A DNA stretch of 64,000 nt, from assembly GCF_048593165.1 (NCBI RefSeq), contig NZ_CP184271.1. The stretch is one strand, 5' to 3'. Source of the stretch: Pectobacterium sp013449375 (lineage in GTDB: Bacteria > Pseudomonadota > Gammaproteobacteria > Enterobacterales > Enterobacteriaceae). Of the stretch, positions 24,880-33,818 are shown piece after piece. The notes below the pieces were generated by a model. That model saw only the letters and a program-made list of their open reading frames with translations. It had not been told where the DNA came from and made no database searches. The translations under genes and the position numbers were made by a program. How positions within the stretch are numbered: position 1 is the first letter of the stretch; each line of letters opens with the position of its first letter.

Positions 24880-25860
24880 TTAATCGCCCAGTCCCGGCGG
24901 GTTGATTTCAGAGTGATCGATACGCTCGATACTTTCTCCCCAGCGCTTTAGCACTTGGTCGTATTCGCCGCTTTTAATCACGCCGTTCAGCGCGGTATTA
25001 ATCGGTTGTACCAGCCCATTGCCCTTGCGCGTGGTGACCGCGATATGTGCGATGTTGGGATAACCGCCGTTGACCGTTCCAACATGCTTAATCTTGCCGG
25101 TCAGTTCGGCTTTGTAAGCCCCTGTCACGTTCGGGCCGAAATAGGCATCGGAACGACCAGATTGCAGACTCAGGTTGGCGGCGGCATCGTCCGTGACATA
25201 AACCGGCTGAAAGGCGGGCAGGCCGTTAGTGCGATTCTGCTTATCCCAAGCCAGCAGTACGGCTTCCTGATTGGTGCCGGAGCCAACAATAATCTTCAGC
25301 CCGGCGATGTCTTTCGCTTCTTTGATGGACTCAATCTTACTGGTGGATTTCACATAGAAGCCGAGTGAGTCGATACGATAGGTGGCGAAATCGAACTTTT
25401 CTTTACGTGCTTTAGTCACAGTGACATTGGTTATGGCAGCATCGTATTTTCCGGATGTGACGCCGAGCGGCCAGTCTTCCCATGAGGTCGGGACGATGTT
25501 CAACTCCAGCCCGAGGCTGTCGGCCACCAGTCGGGCGATATCGGGTTCGCTGCCCACCACGGTTTTGTTATCGTCGGCGAGAAACATGAGTGGTGGAGAC
25601 GAACCTAACGCAGAAACGGCGACGGTGAACTTACCCGGCGTGACGAATTTAAAATCAGCCGGAATTTGTGCGATAGCTTCTGCGTTCTTCGGCGCATGGA
25701 TCGGCTGCTGATTAGCTTTCAGGTCAATAGCCGCCTGTGCGCCGAACGTTACAGAAAGCGAACCGAACAGTGCTGCCGTCAAGAGTGTCGTCAAGCGTGA
25801 TGGGCACAGGCGATATGCGTTGGATGATGGTGCGATGGTATGGACAATCTCTTTTTGCAT
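24880..25860 (-). CDS. Amino acid ABC transporter, substrate-binding protein (copy 1)
   Basis: 326 residues, family 3 solute-binding protein (SBP_bac_3). Signal peptide ends near TFGAQA; mature protein begins AIDLKANQQPIHAPKNAEAIAQIPADFKF. Binding-pocket signatures EPDIARLVADSLGLELN, YDAAITNVTVTKARKEKFDFATY and GSGTNQEAVLLAWD. Closely related to the next gene (most blocks identical), so the pair arose by tandem duplication. Ribosome site AAGGGA. Confidence 0.9.
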   Translation of the reverse strand: MQKEIVHTIAPSSNAYRLCPSRLTTLLTAALFGSLSVTFGAQAAIDLKANQQPIHAPKNAEAIAQIPADFKFVTPGKFTVAVSALGSSPPLMFLADDNKTVVGSEPDIARLVADSLGLELNIVPTSWEDWPLGVTSGKYDAAITNVTVTKARKEKFDFATYRIDSLGFYVKSTSKIESIKEAKDIAGLKIIVGSGTNQEAVLLAWDKQNRTNGLPAFQPVYVTDDAAANLSLQSGRSDAYFGPNVTGAYKAELTGKIKHVGTVNGGYPNIAHIAVTTRKGNGLVQPINTALNGVIKSGEYDQVLKRWGESIERIDHSEINPPGLGD

Positions 25861-25922
25861 TTTATTTTCCCTTGCAGGTGATTATGGTGACAGTGTCACT
25901 TTTATGGTGGTGTTATGTCTAA

Positions 25923-26858
25923 TTAATCGCCGATACCCGGTGGATTCACGACGGACTGTGTGATTTTTTCATCATCTTCACCCCAGCGATCCAGCACTTG
26001 CGCGTAGCTGCCGTTGTGGATCGCGCCATTGATGACGGTGCTGATGGGTTGGGCCAGACCGTTACCTTTTTGCGTGGTGACTGCGACGTAAGCGACGGTC
26101 GGGCCTTTGCCCACCATGCGTGTTTTACCCGTCAGCGCCGCTTTATAGGCCCCGATGGAGTGCGGACCGAAAAATGCGTCGACACGCCCAGACTGAATGC
26201 TCAGGTTGGCGGCAGCATCGTCTGTGACGTAGACGGGCTGTACGGGAGGAAGACCGTTAGCACGGTTTTGCCGATCCCAGCCCAGCAGAATGTTTTCCTG
26301 ATTGGTGCCGGAACCGACAATGACTTTCAGACCCGCTACATCCTCTGGCTTATTAATCGACGTAATCTTACTGGTCGATTTCACGTAGAAACCCAGCGTA
26401 TCAATGCGATACGTGGCGAAATCGAACTTCTCTTTGCGGAGCTTAGTGACGGCGATATTAAAAATCGCGGCATCGTATTTCCCGGCAGTGATGCCCAGCG
26501 GCCAGTCTTCCCAGGAGGCCGGAACCAGTTTCAGCTCCAGCCCGAGGCCGTCGGCTACCAGTCGAGCGATATCAGCATCACTCCCGATAAGCGTTTTATT
26601 GTCGTCAGCCAGCAGTGATAGTGGCGGCGAGCTGAGCGCTGAAACAGCAATGGTCAGTTTCCCCGGTGTCACGAATTTGAAATTAGCGGGAATCTGCGCG
26701 ATGGCTTCAGCGTTTTTTCCAATGCGAATGGGATTCTGATTTGCCTTCAGGTCAATACGGCTGACGAATCCGGTGTCTTGCGCCCGCACGTGGGTTACCA
26801 ACGCAGCGCTCAATACTGCCGCCAGACCAGTCACGGTGATCAAAGGGGAACGCTTCAC
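25923..26858 (-). CDS. Amino acid ABC transporter, substrate-binding protein (copy 2)
   Basis: 311 residues from GTG 26858, which has AGGAG 8 nt upstream; the frame extends to 26879 but without a ribosome site. Signal peptide ends near THVRAQ; mature start IDLKANQNPIRIGKNAEAIAQIPANFKF mirrors copy 1. Differences cluster in the pocket region (EPDIARL versus DADIARL, NVTVTK versus NIAVTK, PNVTGAY versus PHSIGAY), so the two may widen the ligand range of one transporter. Confidence 0.9.
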   Translation of the reverse strand: MKRSPLITVTGLAAVLSAALVTHVRAQDTGFVSRIDLKANQNPIRIGKNAEAIAQIPANFKFVTPGKLTIAVSALSSPPLSLLADDNKTLIGSDADIARLVADGLGLELKLVPASWEDWPLGITAGKYDAAIFNIAVTKLRKEKFDFATYRIDTLGFYVKSTSKITSINKPEDVAGLKVIVGSGTNQENILLGWDRQNRANGLPPVQPVYVTDDAAANLSIQSGRVDAFFGPHSIGAYKAALTGKTRMVGKGPTVAYVAVTTQKGNGLAQPISTVINGAIHNGSYAQVLDRWGEDDEKITQSVVNPPGIGD

Positions 26859-26880
26859 GATGAATCTCCTGTGGCGCAAA

Positions 26881-28209
26881 TTAGCGCGTGAATTGATTCA
26901 CCGGATAATCCAGCGCCAGATTTTCCCGCAGCGTGTAGCCGGCATACTCCTGACGGAACAGGCCGCGCTGTTGCAGCAGAGGAACCACGCGATCGACAAA
27001 GTGGTTGAGCGTATCCGGTGTGCCGCCCTGAATGATGAAACCGTCGGCTGCACCGTTTTCAAACCAGAGTTGTAAACCATCTGCCACCTGCTCAGGCGTA
27101 CCACTGAAGACGGGGCGCGGTGATGCGGCCTCCAGCGCGACCTGGCGTAACGTTAAGCCTTTTTCCTGCGCGTTGCGTTTGATTTCGTCAGTGGTACTGC
27201 GGAAGCTGTTTTTCCCCAGATCGCCGATATCGGGGAAGGGCTCATCCAGCGGATGTTGGGAGAAGTCATAGTGCTCAAAGTAGCGTCCCAGATAATTGAG
27301 GGCATCCTCAATCGTGACCAATTGCGCGGTTTCCTGATATTGACGTTCTACGTCTTGTGCATCGTTGCCGACAATGACGCTGACACCCTGAAAAATATGT
27401 AGTTGATCGGCTCGGCGGCCATTTTCTTCCAGCTTCTGTTTCACCTCGCGGTAATAACGCTGTGACTCTTCCAGCGTGTGTTGGTGGGTGAAAATAGCAT
27501 CGGCATGTTTAGCGGCCAGCTTTTGACCGTCTTCAGAGGCACCGGCCTGAAACACAATAGGGCGGCCCTGCGCGGATCGGCCGATATTCAGCGGCCCCTG
27601 CACGGAGAAGAATTCACCTTTATGGTTCAGCGTGTGCAGCTTCTCGGGATCGAAGAACTGTCCGCTGGCTTGATCGCGAATAAAGGCATCGTCTTCCCAG
27701 GAATCCCACAGGCCTTTTGCCACCTGAAGGAATTCATCGGCAATACGATAGCGCAGCGCGTGTTCCGGATGCTGCGCACGGGAAAAGTTTTTCGCCGAGC
27801 CTTCCAACGGTGAGGTCACCACGTTCCAGCCCGCGCGACCATTGCTGAGATGGTCGAGGCTGGAGAATTGCCGGGCCGTGGTAAAGGGTTCGGAATAGGA
27901 TGTCGAGAGCGTACCGACCAGGCCAATATGCGTGGTAACGGTCGCTAACGCGGACAGCAGCGTTAACGGTTCAAAGCGATTAAGAAAGTGAGGGATAGAT
28001 TTTTCATTGATATATAAGCCGTCTGCGACGAAGACAAAATCAAATTTCCCTTGTTCGGCTTTTTTTACCGCATCAAGAACAAAACCAAAATTAATACTAG
28101 CGTCTGGCACGACATTTTTATGTCGCCATGCGGACATATTTCCCGCTGCGCCTTGTAATAGTAAACCCAGTTTTAACTGTCGCTTGGTGGCGGTTTGCTT
28201 TTCACTCAT
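26881..28209 (-). CDS. FMNH2-dependent monooxygenase, NtaA/SnaA/DszA family
   Basis: 442 residues from ATG 28209 (MSEKQTATKRQLKLGLLLQG), preceded by AAGG; the longer frame to 28308 is intergenic. Class C flavin monooxygenase with luciferase-like barrel; family blocks GNMSAWRHKNVVPDASINF, FDFVFVADGL, LDHLSNGRAGWNVVTS, RYRIADEFLQVAKGLWDSWEDDA and FFSVQGPLNIGRSAQGRPIVFQAGASEDGQ. YxeK and CmoJ of Bacillus, members of this family, cleave the C-S bond of N-acetylated S-modified cysteines. It needs reduced FMN, which the divergent flavin reductase gene can supply. First gene of the six-gene transport operon. Confidence 0.9.
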   Translation of the reverse strand: MSEKQTATKRQLKLGLLLQGAAGNMSAWRHKNVVPDASINFGFVLDAVKKAEQGKFDFVFVADGLYINEKSIPHFLNRFEPLTLLSALATVTTHIGLVGTLSTSYSEPFTTARQFSSLDHLSNGRAGWNVVTSPLEGSAKNFSRAQHPEHALRYRIADEFLQVAKGLWDSWEDDAFIRDQASGQFFDPEKLHTLNHKGEFFSVQGPLNIGRSAQGRPIVFQAGASEDGQKLAAKHADAIFTHQHTLEESQRYYREVKQKLEENGRRADQLHIFQGVSVIVGNDAQDVERQYQETAQLVTIEDALNYLGRYFEHYDFSQHPLDEPFPDIGDLGKNSFRSTTDEIKRNAQEKGLTLRQVALEAASPRPVFSGTPEQVADGLQLWFENGAADGFIIQGGTPDTLNHFVDRVVPLLQQRGLFRQEYAGYTLRENLALDYPVNQFTR

Positions 28210-28500
28210 TGTCAGATGCCTTTTTATTAATTGAATGTGTTTGTTATTAATTGAGCGAACGTATTGTTCATTGAATGCGCTCCCATAAAGGTGAAAGCGC
28301 GCCATCAAACGGAATTCACGTATTCAATGGGAGGTTAATCAAGCGTTAATAACGTGTTTTTACTATTGATGAGGCGAGGAGTGATGTAAAACAACAAAAA
28401 TGGATAATAAAATTCAAAAATTTCAGATGATGACGCGGCTTATTTTGTTAGTATCATGTTAACGATCATGTCTCTTCGCCGTATCTAAAGGAAGTATTGA

Positions 28501-29046
28501 ATGTCTGATTTGATAGCTGAACGACACGTAACCGCGAATGACGCGGCGTTCTCTGCTGCGGCTGTTACGGTTGACCGGCAGGCGTTTCGCGATGCGATGG
28601 CAAGGCTGAGCGCTGCGGTTAATGTCGTGACGACGGATGGCCCAGCGGGTAAAGCTGGATTTACGGCTTCCGCGGTGTCCAGCGTCAGCGATTCGCCCGG
28701 TACGCTGCTGGTATGTTTGAATCGCGGTTCGTCGGTGTATCCCACGTTTCAGGCGAATACGCATTTGTGCATCAATACGTTGGCTTCCCATCATGAAGCG
28801 CTGTCGACGCTGTTTGGTAGTCGCTCGTCTACCGAAGAGCGGTTTGCGGCAGCGGAGTGGGACGTGCTGCACACCGGATCACCGGTGTTGCGGGATGCAC
28901 TGGTTGCGTTTGACTGCCTGATTGAGGAAGTGGTGAGCGCGGCGACGCACGATATCTTTATTTGCCGGGTGTTAGCACTGAAGCAGGGCGAAAGCACCGA
29001 TGGTCTGGTGTATTTTTCCCGCCGTTACCATGCGGTTCGTGGTTAA
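28501..29046 (+). CDS. Flavin reductase family protein (FMN reductase partner)
   Basis: 181 residues, HpaC/RutF-like flavin reductase domain: FRDAMARLSAAVNVVTTDGPAGKAGFTASAVSSVSDSPGTLLVCLNRGSS in order, then FAAAEWDVLHTGSPVLRDALVAFDCLIEE. Expected to reduce FMN with NAD(P)H for the monooxygenase transcribed divergently from the same 290-bp gap. Ribosome site AAGGAAG. A strong terminator follows. Confidence 0.88.
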   Translation: MSDLIAERHVTANDAAFSAAAVTVDRQAFRDAMARLSAAVNVVTTDGPAGKAGFTASAVSSVSDSPGTLLVCLNRGSSVYPTFQANTHLCINTLASHHEALSTLFGSRSSTEERFAAAEWDVLHTGSPVLRDALVAFDCLIEEVVSAATHDIFICRVLALKQGESTDGLVYFSRRYHAVRG

Positions 29047-29083
29047 TCTGTATCACTTTCTCGCTTAATTCCGACCGTTTCAC

Positions 29084-29150
29084 GATCGAGATACCCGGAG
29101 CAACCACGGGGTGAGGCATCCCTGCGGGAACCTCATCCCCGTGTCTCTCC
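29084..29150 (+). repeat. Dispersed intergenic palindromic repeat, copy 1
   Basis: About 67 bp: GATCGAGATAC, then CACGGGGTGAGG-CATCCCTGCGGGAA-CCTCATCCCCGTG, which folds into a long hairpin with one bulge. The second copy lies inverted at 35637-35703 with the core GTGAGGCATCCCTGCGGGAA unchanged and compensating changes in the stem (CACGG-CG versus CG-CCGTG). Both copies lie just 3' of genes. Confidence 0.8.
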
Positions 29151-29175
29151 TAATATCGGATTAATGTAATCAATA

Positions 29176-29212
29176 CCCCTCTGCACGAATTGATCGTGCA
29201 GAGGGGATTTTA
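29176..29212 (+). terminator. Rho-independent terminator of the flavin reductase gene
   Basis: Perfect 13-bp stem CCCCTCTGCACGA / TCGTGCAGAGGGG with loop ATTGA (bases 29189-29193), followed by ATTTTATTT. It lies between convergent genes. Confidence 0.88.
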
Positions 29213-29228
29213 TTTGTAGAACAAGGTA

Positions 29229-30425
29229 TTACGATGAAGACAGTACGGCCTGCGGCGGAGTGACTTTCGTGGTACGCAGGCGATGCAACGCAGCCTCCGC
29301 CAGCTGTGCGAAATAGCGTGAGGCTGGCGCAATCGCGCTTTCATCCGGATTGAACTGAGGGTGATGCAAGCCAAATTCGCTGTTTGAGCCAATGCTGACG
29401 AAGGTGCCCGGCACGTCCTGAAGATAAAGGGCAAAATCCTCGCCGCTCATTTGCAGTTCGGCATTTTCCACCTGATAGCCCGCATCTCGGGCAATCTGTT
29501 TGCTGAAATCTGCCCATTCGCTGGTATTCACGATCGCTGGTGGGCCGGGATACCACTTGAGTTCCGCTTTTGCGCCCAGCGCAAGGGAGATGCCGCTGAT
29601 CAGTTGTTCAATGCGTTCCGGTATTTCCGCGCGGATTGCAGCATTATAGGTGCGTACCGTGCCTTCTAATTCTACCGTTTGCGGCAGTACGTTCCAGGTG
29701 TTGCCACCCTGAATGCGCGTAACGCTGATGACCAGCGATTCCAGCGAACTGAAACTGCGGCTGGGCAATGTTTGTAGCGCATTGACGATATTGCAAGCGG
29801 TGACGATGCTATCGATGCCCTGTTCGGGTTTGGCGGCGTGTGCGCCTTTGCCCGTAATGTGAATGGCGAAGCGATCGACGTTGGCATAAAACGGGCCGCT
29901 GCGTGTGGCGAAGGTGCCAGCGGGAAGCTCAGGCGCGTTGTGCAGACCGAAAACGGCGGCGACATCGGCGAGTGCGCCGGCGCGGATGAGTTGTTTAGCG
30001 CCGGTAGAAACTTCTTCTGCGGGTTGGAAAAACAACCTGATTTTACCCGGTAAGACAGATTCGCGTTTTTTCAGCAAACAGGCAGCACCCAACATCACGG
30101 CGGTGTGGAAATCGTGTCCGCAGGCATGCATGACGCCAGCGTGCTGAGAGCGAAACGGCACATCGGCTAACTCTTCAATCGGCAGCGCATCAATATCAGC
30201 CCGCAGCGCAATCGTCGGGCCGCTACCGTGACCGATCTCGGCAACGATGCCCGTGGTTAAGGCTAGGGGCAACAGGCGGATGTCTTTCTCTTGTAGCCAG
30301 CGGGTAATGTGAGCGGTGGTTTGGTGTTCCTGATTGGACAGTTCTGGGTACTGATGCAGGTGCCGTCGCCAGTTAATTAGCTGTTGCTCGAATAACGTAT
30401 CACAACAGGGGATAGATTCAGCCAT
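29229..30425 (-). CDS. M20 family amidohydrolase, YxeP-like N-acyl amino acid deacetylase
   Basis: 398 residues from ATG 30425, preceded by AAGGAGGTG at 7 nt (the frame opens 7 codons earlier at a TTG that is inside that ribosome site). Family motifs: RRHLHQYPELSNQEHQT, ALRADIDALPIEE, MHACGHDFHTAVMLGAA (metal-binding Cys/His), QPAEEVSTGAKQLI (Glu) and MSGEDFALYLQDVPG. Such enzymes remove the acetyl group from N-acetylcysteine in the Bacillus yxe route. That step would finish the pathway encoded by the neighbouring genes. It is divergent from the luciferase-like gene at 30766. Confidence 0.9.
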   Translation of the reverse strand: MAESIPCCDTLFEQQLINWRRHLHQYPELSNQEHQTTAHITRWLQEKDIRLLPLALTTGIVAEIGHGSGPTIALRADIDALPIEELADVPFRSQHAGVMHACGHDFHTAVMLGAACLLKKRESVLPGKIRLFFQPAEEVSTGAKQLIRAGALADVAAVFGLHNAPELPAGTFATRSGPFYANVDRFAIHITGKGAHAAKPEQGIDSIVTACNIVNALQTLPSRSFSSLESLVISVTRIQGGNTWNVLPQTVELEGTVRTYNAAIRAEIPERIEQLISGISLALGAKAELKWYPGPPAIVNTSEWADFSKQIARDAGYQVENAELQMSGEDFALYLQDVPGTFVSIGSNSEFGLHHPQFNPDESAIAPASRYFAQLAEAALHRLRTTKVTPPQAVLSSS

Positions 30426-30536
30426 ATCAATACACCTCCTTAACAAAACTCAAACATGATAAAGGTAGCCGATAGCGGCTCAGTGGATAAATACCATCTG
30501 GTTATATTTCATGCCTTTTTATGCGCTCGACTTTTC

Positions 30537-30553
30537 ATTCATTTATTATGAAT
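30537..30553. promoter_or_regulatory. Inverted repeat in the amidohydrolase/oxidoreductase divergent region
   Basis: ATTCAT-TTATT-ATGAAT, 6+5+6 bp, in an AT-rich 340-bp divergent gap (30426-30765). The shape would suit a LysR-type sulfur regulator such as CysB or Cbl, but no regulator gene is nearby and the match is not diagnostic. Confidence 0.35.
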
Positions 30554-30700
30554 ATTTCTGCTAACAAAACCCGTTATTGATATTTATATTTCACGCCGTT
30601 ATGCAACATGCTTCTATTCTGTTTTTTTTCTGGCCGAATTTTATTGTGAGGCTCTATTTAGAATAAGAGGTTTGGGTGAATATATTTGTATCGAGCGATC

Positions 30701-30729
30701 TTGAAATAAGCTGTTTCTTTTAATAAATA
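30701..30729 (+). promoter_or_regulatory. Candidate promoter of the luciferase-like oxidoreductase
   Basis: TTGAAA (30701) and TAAATA (30724) with a 17-bp spacer, 36 bp before the GTG start. Confidence 0.42.
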
Positions 30730-30765
30730 ATGCTGACGAATAATCACTGAAAATAAGGAAACATC

Positions 30766-31746
30766 GTGGGATATAAGCTCAGTTTATTAGATCAAAGTCC
30801 GATCGCCGAAGGAATGAAAGCGGCACAGGCGTTGGCGCAAACCGTGGCGCTGGCGAAAATGGCAGAAGCACTTGGCTATTACCGCTTTTGGGTTTCCGAG
30901 CACCATAATTCCGATGAGTTGGCGGGATCGTCTCCCGAGGTCTTGATCACCTGGTTGTTGGCACACACCACAACGCTGCGTATTGGTTCCGGCGGTGTGA
31001 TGTTGCAGCACTACAGCCCGTATAAAGTTGCGGAGAATTTCCATGTGATCAGCGCACTGGCGGGCGGGCGTGTGGATTTGGGGATCGGCAAAGCACCGGG
31101 TGGGCTGCCGCTGGCGACACGGGCACTACAGCAGGAAATCGGTGAGACGCAGCGGGTTGCCTTTACGGAGAAGCTACATCAGCTAAACCACTTTCTCGAC
31201 AGCCATGACGAGACGGCCGAACGCCTGAACGCGACGCCATTACCTGAACAGGCGCCACAGCGCTTTCTGCTGGGTGCCAGTCAGGAGAGTGCGCGGTTAG
31301 CGGCCTCACTGGGTTGGAATTTTGTGTTCGCTGGGTTCATTAACGCCAGTGAAACGCTGCTGACGGAGTCTCTCCTGAGCTATCGGGAGTTGAAGCCCGC
31401 CAGCGCTCAGACGCTGCTGTCACTGTCGGTGATTGCCGCCGAACGTCATGAGGATGCGGAGGCGCTGGCCAGCACGCAGCATAATTACAAGGTTTATATT
31501 GAGAACAAACCGCCGCTGACGGTAGGCAGCCAGGAGCAGGCCGACAATTTTGTGCGGCAGGCGGGCGCAACGGATTTCCGCATCGTTCAGGAGCCGCGCA
31601 ATGTGCTTTACGGCACGCCGGAACATATTCATCAGCGTCTGGATAGCTACCATCAGCGCTTTGGCGTGGATGAGTTCATCATTCATACGCCTGTAACGTC
31701 ACCCCGCGAGCGTGAGGCGTCGATTCGGCTGCTGGCACAGCGCTGA
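30766..31746 (+). CDS. LLM class flavin-dependent oxidoreductase (MsnO8/YtmO-like)
   Basis: 326 residues, GTG start with AAGGA 6 nt upstream. Luciferase-like family: KLSLLDQSPIAEGMKAAQAL, YYRFWVSEHHNSDELAGSSPEVLI, LRIGSGGVMLQHYSPYKVAENFHVISALAGGRVDLGIGKAPGG. This subgroup includes YtmO (CmoO) of the Bacillus ytm operon. It probably works on another S-substituted substrate or a later intermediate of the neighbouring pathway (inference). Confidence 0.87.
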   Translation: MGYKLSLLDQSPIAEGMKAAQALAQTVALAKMAEALGYYRFWVSEHHNSDELAGSSPEVLITWLLAHTTTLRIGSGGVMLQHYSPYKVAENFHVISALAGGRVDLGIGKAPGGLPLATRALQQEIGETQRVAFTEKLHQLNHFLDSHDETAERLNATPLPEQAPQRFLLGASQESARLAASLGWNFVFAGFINASETLLTESLLSYRELKPASAQTLLSLSVIAAERHEDAEALASTQHNYKVYIENKPPLTVGSQEQADNFVRQAGATDFRIVQEPRNVLYGTPEHIHQRLDSYHQRFGVDEFIIHTPVTSPREREASIRLLAQR

Positions 31747-31825
31747 AAACGTGAGCGATGACAAGGCGGTGCCGCCGTTTGATCGGTAACCTGATTCGGT
31801 ATAGCAGAATAGTCAGGGGGAGATA

Positions 31826-32332
31826 ATGGCGGTGCCAGAAAGCAAGGAAGCCTTGATCAAGGCAATCAACAGTCAGTTTGCGCTGTTAATGAAGCGAATC
31901 GAGGCCGTTCCTGACGAACGCGCATTTTTGCCAGAAATGGCAGGGCATGCGCAGGGAACGCAGATGAGCGCGGCCAATCTGGTGGCGTATTTGCTGGGCT
32001 GGGGCAATCTGGTGCTGAAATGGCATGAGGACGAAGAGCAGGGTAACCCCATCGATTTCCCCGAGACGGGCTACCAGTGGAATCAGCTTGGTTTACTGGC
32101 GCAAAAATTCTATCAGGACTCTGCCCATATTACCGATTGGTCTGAACTGGTCGCGTTGCTTGTCGCGAATAAACGGGCGCTCATCGCGCTGGTGGAGCGC
32201 TATACCGATGCGCAACTCTATGGTGAATGTTGGTACGGTAAGTGGACGCGTGGTCGGATGATCCAGTTTAACACTGCCTCGCCTTATAAAAATGCGGCTG
32301 GACGGCTGCGCGCGTGGGAGAAAAACAAGTAA
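31826..32332 (+). CDS. ClbS/DfsB family four-helix bundle protein
   Basis: 168 residues, DinB-like four-helix fold of the DfsB/ClbS family: MAVPESKEALIKAINSQFALLMKRI at the N-terminus, NLVAYLLGWGNLVLKWHEDEEQG, and a C-terminal GRMIQFNTASPYKNAAGRLRAWEK that is diagnostic. ClbS deactivates colibactin in E. coli; most relatives have no known role. Ribosome site GGGGGAG. No toxin genes are nearby. Confidence 0.85.
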   Translation: MAVPESKEALIKAINSQFALLMKRIEAVPDERAFLPEMAGHAQGTQMSAANLVAYLLGWGNLVLKWHEDEEQGNPIDFPETGYQWNQLGLLAQKFYQDSAHITDWSELVALLVANKRALIALVERYTDAQLYGECWYGKWTRGRMIQFNTASPYKNAAGRLRAWEKNK

Positions 32333-32452
32333 CCCACTGATAAAAAATAAAAAAGATAGTACTGATTGTTTGTCTTCTCTTTCCCTTTGTCAGTGGTGCA
32401 TCAGCGGTGCTTTTTCAGACAAAACCTTACATATTCCCCCTGCTTGATTGTT

Positions 32453-32459
32453 CTATACT
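32453..32459 (+). promoter_or_regulatory. Stress-type -10 element (C-TATACT)
   Basis: GTTCTATACTCAG, an extended -10 of the form favoured by sigma S, with no good -35. It lies 56 bp upstream of the small gene at 32515. The gap 32333-32514 has nothing else convincing. Confidence 0.42.
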
Positions 32460-32514
32460 CAGTAATAAGCAAGATAAGTTTTACTGACAGAGAAGATGAA
32501 TAGGGGGAAGAAAA

Positions 32515-32742
32515 ATGATTGGTCTCAACCTAGTTTATCCAGTGTCATATAGCTCCATGCCTGACAAACCTGATCATGTTCAGGGCATTTCCCGCTCGTC
32601 TCAGCTGTCTGGTTACCCTAATCAGGACGCGTCTACCCGAACCCGGACGACGTACGACAATAGCGCGTCGGTCTTTAAGCCACCCATAGCCGATGGGGTT
32701 AATCGCCCAACGGCAAATAACCAGCTTAACGTTTACGTTTAG
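32515..32742 (+). CDS. Small hypothetical protein, 75 residues
   Basis: MIGLNLVYPVSYSSMPDKPD and then a Ser/Thr/Asn/Pro-rich, probably disordered sequence ending TANNQLNVYV. Excellent ribosome site (AGGGGGAAG, 4-5 nt spacing). No signal peptide or membrane helix; one Arg-Thr run. The good start region, a candidate promoter and coding-like codons support a gene. Family unknown. Confidence 0.55.
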   Translation: MIGLNLVYPVSYSSMPDKPDHVQGISRSSQLSGYPNQDASTRTRTTYDNSASVFKPPIADGVNRPTANNQLNVYV

Positions 32743-32762
32743 GGCTGTCTCAATCTGGTAAA

Positions 32763-32784
32763 ACGGGGTCTGAAACGACCCCGT
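32763..32784 (-). terminator. Terminator of ascG
   Basis: Perfect 8-bp stem ACGGGGTC / GACCCCGT, 6-nt loop. On the minus strand it is followed by TTTTA, so it ends the leftward regulator gene. It also closes the small rightward gene. Confidence 0.72.
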
Positions 32785-32804
32785 AGCGGATTCTGACGGG
32801 TTGA

Positions 32805-33818
32805 TTACAAGTACGGCCCGTTCTGAATAGAATCTCTGACCTGCAATTCCGACACGAACAGATTGTCTTTCGAGAAATAGCCGCCATCCAGCATCGCGAT
32901 CAGGCGGTTAATCACTTCGTTGATCATATCGCTCACCGGATCTTTGACGCTGGAGAGTGACGGCTTCAAAAACGGGGCGGTGGGAATATCGTCGAACCCG
33001 ACGACAGAAACGTCATGTGGGACGGCAACGCCTGCCTCATCCAGCGCTTTTATCGCGCCAATCGCCATGTCGTCATTGCTGGCGAGAACGGCACTGAATG
33101 ATACTCGGTTATCGCGCAGGGTGGTAATGGCAAGCGACCCGCTGCGCGGCGTCCATTTTCCTTTCACAATCAATTCATCCCGTACCGCGATATTGGCCGC
33201 CGTCAGGGCGTCTTTATAGCCGGAAAGGCGCTCGATAGCGGTCGGCGAATCCAGCGAACCGGTGATAAACGCGATATCTCTGTGGCCGCGCGCAATCAGA
33301 TGTTGCGTCGCGTTATAGCTGGAACCCTTGTGATCGCAACAGATACAGTGGCTCTGGTGTTTCCGCAGTTTACGGTTAACCACCATGATCGGCTGTTTGT
33401 GCTTCTCGATGATGTCGTCCATTTCATCCACGGTGAGAAAACGGGGATAGATGATGATCGCATCACAGCGTAACCCCAGCAGGAATTGAATTGCGGCACG
33501 CTCTTCATCGGCGCTGTGTTTGCCATCGACCAGAATTAGCTGGCGCCCGTTGTCTTCCAATTTCTTGGCGGCCTGTGACAGCAGCTCGTTAAAATAGCTG
33601 CCGTTATAGAGCGTGTTGGTTACCACCAAACCAATACAGGCGGATTTGCTGGTCGCCAGATTCCGCGCCAGTAAATTTGGCCGATATCCCGTCTCCTCAA
33701 TGGCCTGATAGACCAGCGCTTTGGTTTCTTCACTGGTATAGCCTTTGCCCGATAGCACGCGCGATACCGTCGCTTTTGATACGCCTGCTTTCTTCGCCAC
33801 TTCCTGCATTGTCGACAT
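32805..33818 (-). CDS. ascG: LacI-family repressor of the beta-glucoside operon, AscG
   Basis: 337 residues from ATG 33818 (MSTMQEVAKKAGVSKATVSRVLSGKGYTS), with AGGA upstream; the frame runs 41 codons further but the HTH defines the start. LacI helix-turn-helix at residues 4-25, hinge YRPNLLARNLATSKS, then sugar-binding domain (VSVVGFDDIPTAPFLKPSLSSV). Divergent from ascF and ascB with an AscG-like operator between. Represses the operon until a beta-glucoside or its phosphate is present. Confidence 0.9.
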   Translation of the reverse strand: MSTMQEVAKKAGVSKATVSRVLSGKGYTSEETKALVYQAIEETGYRPNLLARNLATSKSACIGLVVTNTLYNGSYFNELLSQAAKKLEDNGRQLILVDGKHSADEERAAIQFLLGLRCDAIIIYPRFLTVDEMDDIIEKHKQPIMVVNRKLRKHQSHCICCDHKGSSYNATQHLIARGHRDIAFITGSLDSPTAIERLSGYKDALTAANIAVRDELIVKGKWTPRSGSLAITTLRDNRVSFSAVLASNDDMAIGAIKALDEAGVAVPHDVSVVGFDDIPTAPFLKPSLSSVKDPVSDMINEVINRLIAMLDGGYFSKDNLFVSELQVRDSIQNGPYL

